Assembly: GCA_016710685.1 (NCBI GenBank)
Contig: JADJVC010000002.1
Span: 682,001 to 746,000 of the forward strand
Direction: 5' to 3'
Origin: Flavobacteriales bacterium
GTDB taxonomy: Bacteria > Bacteroidota > Bacteroidia > Flavobacteriales_F > PHOS-HE28
Length of the DNA stretch: 64,000 nt
Below are positions 1-8,207 of the stretch, piece after piece. The notes below the pieces were generated by a model. That model was not told the origin of the DNA and did no database searches. It saw only the letters and a list, made by a program, of their open reading frames with translations. Position numbers and translations under genes: made by a program. Positions within the stretch are counted from its first letter, which is position 1. Each line of letters opens with the position of its first letter.

Positions 1-33
1 TCGGTAGTAGATTCTCGACTGCACATTCCGGGT

Positions 34-41
34 TAAATTCG
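34..41 (+). promoter_or_regulatory. -7 promoter box, probably leaderless transcript
   Basis: TAAATTCG matches the Bacteroidota -7 consensus TAnnTTTG except for one T to C. It is followed by CGCC and then directly by the ATG at 46. Transcription would begin at or next to the start codon, so the message is probably leaderless. No clear -33 TTG is visible in the few bases upstream. Confidence 0.5.
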
Positions 42-45
42 CGCC

Positions 46-1395
46 ATGCAAAATCGTGGGTTGCGTATTTTCCTGGGCGTTTGCCAAGTCTTGGTCGGGG
101 CTACTTTCATCATCAGCGGGCTTATCAAGGCTAACGACCCGGTAGGCTTCGGCATCAAGTTGGAAGAATACTTCGCGGCCAGCGCGTTGGGCATGCCTTG
201 GTTGGACCCGTTCAGTTTGCCGTTGGCCATGTTGGCTTGCTTGGCGGAAGTGGTATTGGGCTTCGCGGTGCTCACCGGCGGAAGGATGAAGTTGGCCACA
301 TGGGCGCTGTTGCTGCTCACGTTGTTCTTCGGCTGGCTCACCGCCTACACCGCCACCTGCGACCCACAGGGCAAATACGCCGCTGTTGAAAACGGCGTGC
401 AGGTAATGCGCGACGTTACCTGCGTAACGGACTGCGGCTGCTTCGGCGATGCCATGAAAGGCTCCATCGGGCGGTCGCTCACACCATGGGAAAGCTTCAG
501 CAAGGACATGGCGTTGCTGGTGTTCATACTGCCGTTGTTCTTCTTCCGCAAGCGCATCGGCTTTAATACGTGGGGCGCGGACTTGGCCATTTTGCCCGCC
601 GCGTTGGTCCTGCTTGCATTCTACTGCTGGGTGTTCACGTGGTGGTTCCCGCTGCTTTTCGCGGTGGTGGTACTTTCGGGCTACCTCGGCATCAAGCGCT
701 TGATGGAGCCGCCGCGCTCGGAATGGGCAACGGCCATATGGGTGGCCGTGGCCACGGTGGCCTTCATGTGGCATTGCTACGCGCACCTGCCGCTGCGCGA
801 TTACCGTCCGTACGCCGTCGGGAAGAACATCCCGGAGGAAATGAACATGGGCAAGCCGCCCGTGCAGGACATCTTCGTGAAGTATAAGAACACCGCCACC
901 GGCGAGGAGAAAGAGTTCGACAGCAAGGGCGCCTATCCGTGGGATGACAGCACCTGGGTTTACGTGGACCGCCGCGTGGAAGTGAAAGTGCCTGGCATCG
1001 ACAGTCCGGTGAAAGACTTCCTGCTGACCGATGCTGACGGGAACGACCGCACCGCGGACGTACTGGAGGAGACCAAGCCCGTGCTGCTTATCGTGGCGCG
1101 GAACGTGCGGGACGCACGCACCGGCAAACTGCCGGCCATTGCCAAGCTGGCGCAGGAGGCCGAAGCACATGGATGGATGGTGTACGGTCTTACCAGCAGC
1201 GGTTTCGACCAGGTGGACGAATTCAAATTCCAGCACCAGCTTCCATTCGATTTTTTCACCTGTGATGATGTAACGTTGAAGACCGTGGTGCGCAGCAATC
1301 CGGGTGTTTTGGTGATGAGCGACGGCGTGGTGCGCGGCAAATGGCACGGCAACGACACGCCATCCTTCGCCACGGCGGAAAAAGCATTGAAATGA
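46..1395 (+). CDS. DoxX-like membrane protein, BT_3928 family
   Basis: A 449-aa integral membrane protein. The first 30 residues (opening LGVCQVLVGATFIISGLIKA) form the typical first helix of DoxX/MauE-like proteins, and hydrophobic segments continue to about residue 240. A cysteine-rich loop lies near 105-135 (TCDPQG, then CVTDCGCFG). The last ~170 residues are soluble and look thioredoxin-like, with a conserved-looking PVLLIVARN strand. DoxX relatives are linked to quinone or thiol redox chemistry, but no reaction can be assigned here. The ATG at 46 sits 4 bases after a -7 promoter box. It precedes tpiA and prmA, a gene order I associate with Bacteroidota. Confidence 0.8.
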   Translation: MQNRGLRIFLGVCQVLVGATFIISGLIKANDPVGFGIKLEEYFAASALGMPWLDPFSLPLAMLACLAEVVLGFAVLTGGRMKLATWALLLLTLFFGWLTAYTATCDPQGKYAAVENGVQVMRDVTCVTDCGCFGDAMKGSIGRSLTPWESFSKDMALLVFILPLFFFRKRIGFNTWGADLAILPAALVLLAFYCWVFTWWFPLLFAVVVLSGYLGIKRLMEPPRSEWATAIWVAVATVAFMWHCYAHLPLRDYRPYAVGKNIPEEMNMGKPPVQDIFVKYKNTATGEEKEFDSKGAYPWDDSTWVYVDRRVEVKVPGIDSPVKDFLLTDADGNDRTADVLEETKPVLLIVARNVRDARTGKLPAIAKLAQEAEAHGWMVYGLTSSGFDQVDEFKFQHQLPFDFFTCDDVTLKTVVRSNPGVLVMSDGVVRGKWHGNDTPSFATAEKALK

Positions 1396-1481
1396 CCGGT
1401 GCCCGGTGATCCTTCAGGTTTGAAGGGAAACGGACAACGGGTCAATTGGACCAACTTTACGGCGTGTTAGAAGCATAGATC

Positions 1482-2264
1482 ATGAGGACGATAGTGGCGG
1501 GCAATTGGAAAATGAACAAAAACGCCGAAGAGGCGCGGGCCTTGTTGACGGCGGTGATGGGGCGCAGTTGCAAAGCGCCCACTAGCGTAGAAGTGTTGGT
1601 AGCTCCTCCCTTTCCGTACCTGGCCATGGCCGTGGAACTGGCCATCGCCGCGCGGGATTGCGGCGTAACCGCGAAAGTGGCCGCACAGAATTGCCACCAC
1701 AAGGAAAGCGGTGCTTATACTGGCGAGGTAAGTGTGCCCATGCTGAAGTCCCTCGGTGTGGACGCCTGTTTGGTGGGGCATAGCGAACGGCGACAGTATT
1801 TCGGCGAGACCGACACCACGGTCGCGGACAAAGTGCAGTTGCTGTTGAAGCATGGCATGGAACCGATCCTGTGCTGTGGCGAATCGCGCGAAGAGCGGGA
1901 AAACGGCACTTTCAACGAAGTGATCTCGCGCCAACTGCGTGGGGCTTTGGCCACCGTGGCCCCGCAGGATTATGCCCGGCTGGTGGTGGCGTACGAGCCG
2001 GTCTGGGCCATCGGCACCGGCCTTACCGCCAGTCCACAACAGGCGCAGGACATGCACGCCCATATCCGTGCAACACTGAAGGAAATTGCGGGCGAAGCGG
2101 CCAGCGAAGTGCCGGTGCTCTACGGCGGCTCCTGCAAGCCGGACAATGCGGCGGGCCTCTTCGGCATGCCGGACATCCACGGCGGCTTGATCGGTGGGGC
2201 TTCCTTGGAAGCCGACCAGTTCCTGGCGCTCATTACCGCTGCGGCAAAGGCCAAGCACCTTTGA
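1482..2264 (+). CDS. tpiA: Triosephosphate isomerase
   Basis: A 260-aa cytoplasmic glycolytic enzyme interconverting dihydroxyacetone phosphate and glyceraldehyde 3-phosphate. All hallmark residues are present: Lys10 in GNWKMN, the electrophilic His100 in VGHSERR, and the catalytic Glu172 in AYEPVWAIGTG. The phosphate-binding end reads LYGGSC. Length is normal for a (beta/alpha)8 TIM. Its TGA overlaps the ATG of prmA (ATGA), so the two are probably translationally coupled. The 86-base gap upstream shows no obvious strong promoter, so it may also be read from the DoxX gene. Confidence 0.97.
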   Translation: MRTIVAGNWKMNKNAEEARALLTAVMGRSCKAPTSVEVLVAPPFPYLAMAVELAIAARDCGVTAKVAAQNCHHKESGAYTGEVSVPMLKSLGVDACLVGHSERRQYFGETDTTVADKVQLLLKHGMEPILCCGESREERENGTFNEVISRQLRGALATVAPQDYARLVVAYEPVWAIGTGLTASPQQAQDMHAHIRATLKEIAGEAASEVPVLYGGSCKPDNAAGLFGMPDIHGGLIGGASLEADQFLALITAAAKAKHL

Positions 2265-3109
2265 TGGACTGGGTGGAAGCGAATTTTCTGGTGGACCCGC
2301 CCGAACCGTGGCGTGGGCTGTTGATGGTGGAATTGATGGACCTGGGCTACGAAGGTTTTGAGGACACCGCGCACGGGTTGAAAGCGTACATTCCGAAAAC
2401 CGCTGCGGACTTGGGCGCTTTGCGCAAATTGCGCGTTGCCAAGGACCCGCATTGCCGCATTACGCACACGGTGCGCGAGGTGCCGGATGAAAATTGGAAC
2501 GCCCGCTGGGAAAGCAGCTTCCAACCCATCGACGTGGACGGGCGCGTGCATATCCGTGCCGGTTTCCATCCCGAAGTCCAAGGCTTCGAGTACCAATTGG
2601 TGATCACTCCGAAAATGGCCTTTGGCACCGGGCACCATGCCACCACGCGCATGATGGTGCGCGCCATTCTGGACCTGGACCTTACGGGCAAGCGGGTGCT
2701 GGACCTGGGTTGCGGCACGGGCGTACTGGCCATCCTTGCGGAGCAGCGCGGTGCCGCGGAGGTGCTGGCCATCGACAACGACCCCGTGGCAGTGGAGAAC
2801 GCCCTTGAAACCGTGGCCTTGAACGGATGCGAGCGCACCGTGGTGGAAGAAGGCGGGACAGATTTGAAGGACCGGGGCATATTCGACGCTATTTTGGCCA
2901 ACATTGAACGGAACACTTTGAACCGGGCCATGCCTGATCTGTACCGTGCATTGTCGCCGGGCAGCGTGCTGCTGCTCAGCGGTTTCGTGGCACAGGACTT
3001 GGCTTACATGCAAGATGCCGCACGGGCCCACGGGCTTCATCCGGCCGGGGAAGACATGGAAGGGGAGTGGGTGATGTTGAAATGCACGAAAAACGGAACG
3101 CGTCCATGA
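2264..3109 (+). CDS. prmA: Ribosomal protein L11 methyltransferase
   Basis: A 281-aa SAM-dependent methyltransferase that trimethylates ribosomal protein L11. The C-terminal half carries the PrmA signature PKMAFGTGHHATT, motif I VLDLGCGTGVLAI, the acidic ribose-binding AIDND and the catalytic-loop LANIERN. The N-terminal ~100 residues are the substrate-recognition region. An open frame extends upstream to 1871, but that part overlaps tpiA out of frame. The ATG at 2264, overlapping the tpiA stop, gives the expected family length. The downstream gene again starts in an ATGA overlap. Confidence 0.95.
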   Translation: MDWVEANFLVDPPEPWRGLLMVELMDLGYEGFEDTAHGLKAYIPKTAADLGALRKLRVAKDPHCRITHTVREVPDENWNARWESSFQPIDVDGRVHIRAGFHPEVQGFEYQLVITPKMAFGTGHHATTRMMVRAILDLDLTGKRVLDLGCGTGVLAILAEQRGAAEVLAIDNDPVAVENALETVALNGCERTVVEEGGTDLKDRGIFDAILANIERNTLNRAMPDLYRALSPGSVLLLSGFVAQDLAYMQDAARAHGLHPAGEDMEGEWVMLKCTKNGTRP

Positions 3110-6100
3110 GGTCGATCTTCAAACTACTCCTTCCCGGCCTGCTGCTCGCACTACCAGCTTTTGCAAAAGCTCAAACGGCCACCGTTTTCCCGGATGACGA
3201 GATAGCCTTCCAGCAGATATTCACCGCCTTTATGACGGATGCCGACAAGAAGCAAGGCAATGCGTTCATCACCGAGGTCTTTGCCCCATTGTGGAACGGT
3301 GCCTACCTCAGCCCCTCGCAGCATTCCCGGCTGATCTCCGCAAGCAATGTGATGTCCAAAAAGCGGTTCAAGCCCATTCCGGATTTCATGGACCTGTTCA
3401 CCACGGCCGCCGCATTCCCCAAGGGATCGCATGCCCCCGTTGAATTTGATGCGTGGTTGAGCGGTCTGGAGAAAGCTGGGGCATCCACACGCAAACAGGA
3501 TCTCACCGATTACTTGGAACAGACCAAGGGAGTGTTCAATAGCAGGATGCTTTATGACGGCGCGGGCTCCATCTGGCACAGTGGGCCGGAAATCTTCACC
3601 CTTGCCTTCGATTCGGTATTGAAGATCCGGTTCGAAAAGACCGACCTGGTCTGGGCCTCGCGCACGGACAGTTCCATCATTATCGGCACGAAAGGAGAGT
3701 ACATCCCCCAAGAACACATGTGGAGGGGCACCGGCGGCACCATTACCTGGCTGCGCACCGGGCTGGATCCCCAAAAGACCTTCGTGAAATGGGAGCACGG
3801 CTACACCTTGGACCTCAAGACGGCGGAACTGCGGGTGGACAGCGTGAAGCTCACCGATCCTTACTTCGACAAGCAACTCTTGGGCACCGTGATCGACAAG
3901 CTTCGCGCCAACGTCACGGAAAAGAACGCGAGCTATCCCCGTTTCGAAAGCTACGACCTGCGCAAGCGGATCGCGAACATCGTTGACGGCATCGACTTCG
4001 AGGGCGGTTTCACACTTCAAGGCGCCAAGTTGCAGGGGTACGGCACCAAGGAGCGGCCGGCCTCGCTCACCTTCAACCGTGAAGGGAAACCCTTCATCGC
4101 CACGCGCGGCCTGTTGTATACCATCGAGCCGGGCAAGATCTCCAGCGAGGACGTTACCGTCGCAGTCTTTTTGGACCGCGATTCCATTAGCCACCCCAGC
4201 GTGTCCCTCCGCTTCATCGCCGATAAAAAGCAGCTCGCTTTCATCAAGCGGGAAGACGGGCTGAGCCGGGGGCCGTTCTACGACAACTACCACGAGTTGG
4301 ACATGTTCTTCGAGGAGTTGCGCTGGAAACAGGGCGATCCCGTAGTGCAGATCGGCAACCTGCAAGGCACCACCCAAACGCGCACTTCCTTCGAAAGCTT
4401 CAACTATTTCGAGATGAAGCGCTTCTCCTCCATGTTGGGGATCGATCAGGTACACCCGCTATCCCGCCTTCGGGAATTCAGCAGGGTAGTGGGCGAGAAA
4501 TTCAATGCCAACGACTACGCCAAGTATTCCAAGTTGCAGATGTCGCAAGTTGTGCCCGTGCTTATCGACTTGGCCAACAAGGGCTTTATCGCCTACGACA
4601 TCGAGGACGAGCTGGTAACGGTGAAGCCGCGCCTGATGGAGCATATCCTGTCCAGTGCGGGCAAGATCGATTACGATGTGCTCCAATTCAACAGCAACAG
4701 CGAGGACGGGGTGAACGGCACGATCAATCTGCTCAATAACGAACTGGCGCTCAAAGGAGTGTCCCGGATCATTTTAAGTGATTCGCAAGACGTGAAGATC
4801 TTCCCTGCGGAAAAGCTGGTAACGATCAAAAAGGACCGCGACTTCACCTTTGGGGGCATGGTAAAGGCGGGTAAACTGTCTTTTTACGGCAAGGAATACT
4901 ACTTCCACTACAAAGCATTCTCCATTGACCTGCTCAATGTGGACAGTGTGAGTTTTTTGGCGGACAGCTTCGAGCCGGACGAGAACGGGCACACGCGTTT
5001 GGTTAGGGTGAAAAACGTGCTGGAGAACGTCACCGGCACGTTGGAAGTGGATGCGCCGGACAACAAGAGCGGCCTGAAACAGAAGGACTTCCCGGCATTC
5101 CCGAAATTCAACAGCCAGAAGGAGAGTTTCGTCTTCTACGATAGAGGCAGCATCCAAAAAGGCGCCTACAAGCGGGATAAGTTCTACTACAAAAGCGACC
5201 CGTTCCAATTGGACAGCTTGGACAACTTCACCAACGAGGGCCTGCGGTTCGATGGTACCTTAAGCAGTGCCGGCATCTTCCCGGATATCCGTGAAACGCT
5301 TCGCTTGCAGCCGGACTACGCATTGGGCTTCGCGCGCCCAACGGGCGATGGCGGGCTGCCGCTTTACGGCAACAAGGCCAAGTTCTCAAACAGTTTGGCG
5401 TTGGACAACAAAGGCCTGCATGGCGACGGCGACCTGACCTACCTCACCACCTTCGCCAGCAGCAAAAACCTGGTCTTCACGCCGGACACCACCTTTGGCA
5501 TGGCGGACACTTTGCGCAATACGGGTAGCACCGGCACGCCCAATGTGCCCAACATTCAGGCCGGCAAGGTGCAACTGCGCCTCGAACCGGCCAAGGACGT
5601 GTTGTTGGCGCAGTCCACGAGCACGCCCATGACCATGTACGACAAGCAGGCGTACCTCTACGGCAAGACCGAATTGACGCCGAAAGGCATGGGGGGTGCG
5701 GGTCTGGTGGACTTCACCAACGCAACGCTCGCCTCCAAGCTCTTCGATTTCAAGAACCAAAAAGTGCATGCGGACACCAGCGATTTCCGGCTCACCGAGG
5801 GGGATACCGCCAGCATCGCCTTCCGCACGGACAACGTAAACGCCACCATCAAACTGGATGAGCGCATCGGTGAATTCGTCAGCAACGGCAGCGAGACCAA
5901 GGTGGAATTCCCCTACAATCAGTACATCTGCTACATGGACAAGTTCAAGTGGTACATGGACCAGGGCGATCTGGAAATGCAGAGCGACCGCACCGCCGCC
6001 GCGGGAAGCGAGGACCTGCAGCTTTCGGGCAGCAACTTCATCAGCACCAACCCGGACCAGGACTCGCTCAGCTTTATGGCGCCCAAAGCGCGTTACGATT

Positions 6101-7554
6101 TGAAAAAACACATCATTACGGCCAACGAGGTGCAATACATCCGGGTGGCCGATGCGCTGATAGCACCGGACAGCGCGCGGGTGCGGATCGGGCGCAACGC
6201 CAAGATGGACCCGCTCGAGAACGCCGTTATCACTGCCAACTTCGTGAACAAATACCACGTGGTGCATGATGCCAAGGTGAACATCGAGGCAAAGCGGAAA
6301 TACACCGCCACCGGCGTTTACGACTATGTGGACGGTACCGGAAAATCCTTCCCGGTACCCATGCCCGAAGTGGGTGTTGACAGCTCCTTCCAGACTTATG
6401 CAAGAGGCCGCATCCCACAGGATCAAGGTTTCCAGCTCAGCCCCGCGTTCGACTATTTCGGCGATGTGCTGATCAAGGCTTCCGTGAAGGAGCTCACATT
6501 CAGTGGCAACACCCGCATATTGCACGATTGTCCCGGCCCCACCCGCAACTGGATGGCTTTCACCGGCCAGGTGGACCCCAAGGACGTATACATACCGGTG
6601 AGCGACTCGCTCATGGATGCTGAAGGCTTCCCCATCGGGGCCGGGGTGTTCCTCACCAAGGACGATCCGTTCAACATCTACGGCACCTTCCTTAGCCGCA
6701 CGCGCGACAAGGCCGACAAGCCCGTAATCGATGCCAAGGGTCTGCTGCACTACGACGACGTGAACAAGGCTTACTTGATCTCCAACAAGGACAAGATCCT
6801 CCAGCGCGACCTGCCGGGCAACCTCGTGGCACTTTCCACCACGTCCTGCGTCATTACCGGCGACGGCCGCATCTCCACCGGCACCGACCTCGGCCAAGTG
6901 CATGCCGATGCTTATGGCATACTGGACTTCCGGGGCGACAGTGCCAGCGCGAAGGGCAAAGTCACCATGGTATTGGATTTCCCCTTTCTGGACAATGCCT
7001 TGGACAAGATGACCAGCGACATCACCACCTACCCGGAACAGAAGCAGGTCGACATATCCAAAACGCCTTACGAGCGGGCCTTGCGCGAGATCTTGGGGAA
7101 AGAGCGGAGCGACAAGCTCATCAGCGAACTCAGCATCAAGGGCGAGATCCGCAAGTTGCCCGATGAACTGGAGAAAGCCTTGGTGCTTTGCGATGTCAAC
7201 TTGGCTTGGAACGCGGAGGACGAAGCCTGGCAAAGCAAGGGGCAGATCGGCCTTGGTACCGTGCTGAAAAAGCCCGTATTCCGTTACCTGAAAGGCAAAG
7301 TGGAATTCCAGCGCAAGCGCAGCGGGGACGTAATGACCGTGCTGCTGATGCTGGACGACCAGACCTGGTGGTTCTACCAATACACGCGGAACTACCTTTA
7401 TGCCTACAGCAGCAGTGCGGATTTCAACACCATGATCAGCGACCTGAAGGAAGACAAACGCAAGTTCGACGGTAAAAAAGGCGAAGCGGACTACCAGTAC
7501 ATCCTTACCAACAAACGCAAAGTGGACGATTTCCGCGACCGCTTCGGATTGTAA
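3106..7554 (+). CDS. Very large secreted protein of unknown function
   Basis: A 1,482-aa protein with a clear signal peptide (hydrophobic LLLPGLLLALPAFA, cleavage after AKAQ). I do not recognise a named domain. The sequence is rich in alternating hydrophobic/polar strands, lacks transmembrane helices after the signal, and contains many Tyr/Phe-ending strands, which suggests a long periplasmic or surface beta-structure. A stretch around residues 1000-1080 loosely recalls OstA/LptA-type beta repeats, but this is weak. The ATG at 3106 overlaps the prmA stop; an in-frame ATG at 3067 is less likely because it leaves 13 residues before the signal peptide. It ends 2 bases before plsY. Confidence 0.75.
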   Translation: MRSIFKLLLPGLLLALPAFAKAQTATVFPDDEIAFQQIFTAFMTDADKKQGNAFITEVFAPLWNGAYLSPSQHSRLISASNVMSKKRFKPIPDFMDLFTTAAAFPKGSHAPVEFDAWLSGLEKAGASTRKQDLTDYLEQTKGVFNSRMLYDGAGSIWHSGPEIFTLAFDSVLKIRFEKTDLVWASRTDSSIIIGTKGEYIPQEHMWRGTGGTITWLRTGLDPQKTFVKWEHGYTLDLKTAELRVDSVKLTDPYFDKQLLGTVIDKLRANVTEKNASYPRFESYDLRKRIANIVDGIDFEGGFTLQGAKLQGYGTKERPASLTFNREGKPFIATRGLLYTIEPGKISSEDVTVAVFLDRDSISHPSVSLRFIADKKQLAFIKREDGLSRGPFYDNYHELDMFFEELRWKQGDPVVQIGNLQGTTQTRTSFESFNYFEMKRFSSMLGIDQVHPLSRLREFSRVVGEKFNANDYAKYSKLQMSQVVPVLIDLANKGFIAYDIEDELVTVKPRLMEHILSSAGKIDYDVLQFNSNSEDGVNGTINLLNNELALKGVSRIILSDSQDVKIFPAEKLVTIKKDRDFTFGGMVKAGKLSFYGKEYYFHYKAFSIDLLNVDSVSFLADSFEPDENGHTRLVRVKNVLENVTGTLEVDAPDNKSGLKQKDFPAFPKFNSQKESFVFYDRGSIQKGAYKRDKFYYKSDPFQLDSLDNFTNEGLRFDGTLSSAGIFPDIRETLRLQPDYALGFARPTGDGGLPLYGNKAKFSNSLALDNKGLHGDGDLTYLTTFASSKNLVFTPDTTFGMADTLRNTGSTGTPNVPNIQAGKVQLRLEPAKDVLLAQSTSTPMTMYDKQAYLYGKTELTPKGMGGAGLVDFTNATLASKLFDFKNQKVHADTSDFRLTEGDTASIAFRTDNVNATIKLDERIGEFVSNGSETKVEFPYNQYICYMDKFKWYMDQGDLEMQSDRTAAAGSEDLQLSGSNFISTNPDQDSLSFMAPKARYDLKKHIITANEVQYIRVADALIAPDSARVRIGRNAKMDPLENAVITANFVNKYHVVHDAKVNIEAKRKYTATGVYDYVDGTGKSFPVPMPEVGVDSSFQTYARGRIPQDQGFQLSPAFDYFGDVLIKASVKELTFSGNTRILHDCPGPTRNWMAFTGQVDPKDVYIPVSDSLMDAEGFPIGAGVFLTKDDPFNIYGTFLSRTRDKADKPVIDAKGLLHYDDVNKAYLISNKDKILQRDLPGNLVALSTTSCVITGDGRISTGTDLGQVHADAYGILDFRGDSASAKGKVTMVLDFPFLDNALDKMTSDITTYPEQKQVDISKTPYERALREILGKERSDKLISELSIKGEIRKLPDELEKALVLCDVNLAWNAEDEAWQSKGQIGLGTVLKKPVFRYLKGKVEFQRKRSGDVMTVLLMLDDQTWWFYQYTRNYLYAYSSSADFNTMISDLKEDKRKFDGKKGEADYQYILTNKRKVDDFRDRFGL

Positions 7555-7556
7555 CG

Positions 7557-8207
7557 ATGGAGTTCCCTTGGATTTACGGCCTCACCGCCATGGTTATCGG
7601 CTATTTGTGCGGCAGCGTGCCTACGGCGGTATGGTGGGGGAAGGCGTTTTACGGCATGGACGTGCGGGACCACGGCAGTAAGAACGCCGGTGCCACGAAC
7701 ACGTTCCGGGTACTGGGCCCCAAAGCTGGCGTACCCGTGCTCCTCATCGATGTACTGAAAGGTTTTCTGCCGGTGCGCCTGTTGCCGCTGTGGAGCGGAA
7801 GTGAGCCTTATTCCGACGCATGGAACCTCTTACGGGTGTTACTGGTATTGGCCGCGGTGGTCGGTCATTTGTATCCTGTGTTCGCCGGTTTCCGGGGTGG
7901 AAAGGGCATTGCCACCTCGTTGGGCGGCGTGCTGGCAGTTCATCCCGGCTCGGCGTTTGCATGCATCATCGTGTTCTTCATCATATGGTTTGCAACGCGC
8001 TACGTCTCTTTCGCCTCGTTGTGCGCCGCGCTGACCTTTCCATTGGCCGTGGCGTTTCTTTTCCAAGAAAAAAGCGAAGTGCTCATCATCTTCTCAATCG
8101 CCCTGTGCGCCTTGGTTTTCTTCACACATAGGCAGAATATTTCACGGCTTTTGAAAGGAACAGAGAACCGAATGGCCCCTTTTGGCCGTTCAACGCCCCG
8201 GGAATGA
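7557..8207 (+). CDS. plsY: Glycerol-3-phosphate acyltransferase PlsY
   Basis: A 216-aa inner-membrane acyltransferase that transfers an acyl group from acyl-phosphate to glycerol 3-phosphate, the first step of phospholipid synthesis. The three conserved loops are visible: GSVPTAVWWGK near residue 19, GSKNAGATNTFRVLG near 40, and GHLYPVFAGFRGGKGIAT near 105. Five hydrophobic segments separate them. The C-terminus has a short basic tail (NISRLLKGTENR). Its stop overlaps the next start as ATGA, and it begins 2 bases after the giant upstream gene. Confidence 0.93.
   Translation: MEFPWIYGLTAMVIGYLCGSVPTAVWWGKAFYGMDVRDHGSKNAGATNTFRVLGPKAGVPVLLIDVLKGFLPVRLLPLWSGSEPYSDAWNLLRVLLVLAAVVGHLYPVFAGFRGGKGIATSLGGVLAVHPGSAFACIIVFFIIWFATRYVSFASLCAALTFPLAVAFLFQEKSEVLIIFSIALCALVFFTHRQNISRLLKGTENRMAPFGRSTPRE

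Noticed and set aside
1467..2258. Long antisense open frame over tpiA
   Set aside because: High GC leaves long antisense frames; this one has no family similarity, and tpiA on the plus strand has all catalytic residues.
5386..7380. 664-codon minus-strand frame over the 1,482-aa gene
   Set aside because: Its composition (Val/Gly/His-rich) is that of a shadow frame; the plus-strand frame has a signal peptide and joins prmA and plsY without gaps.
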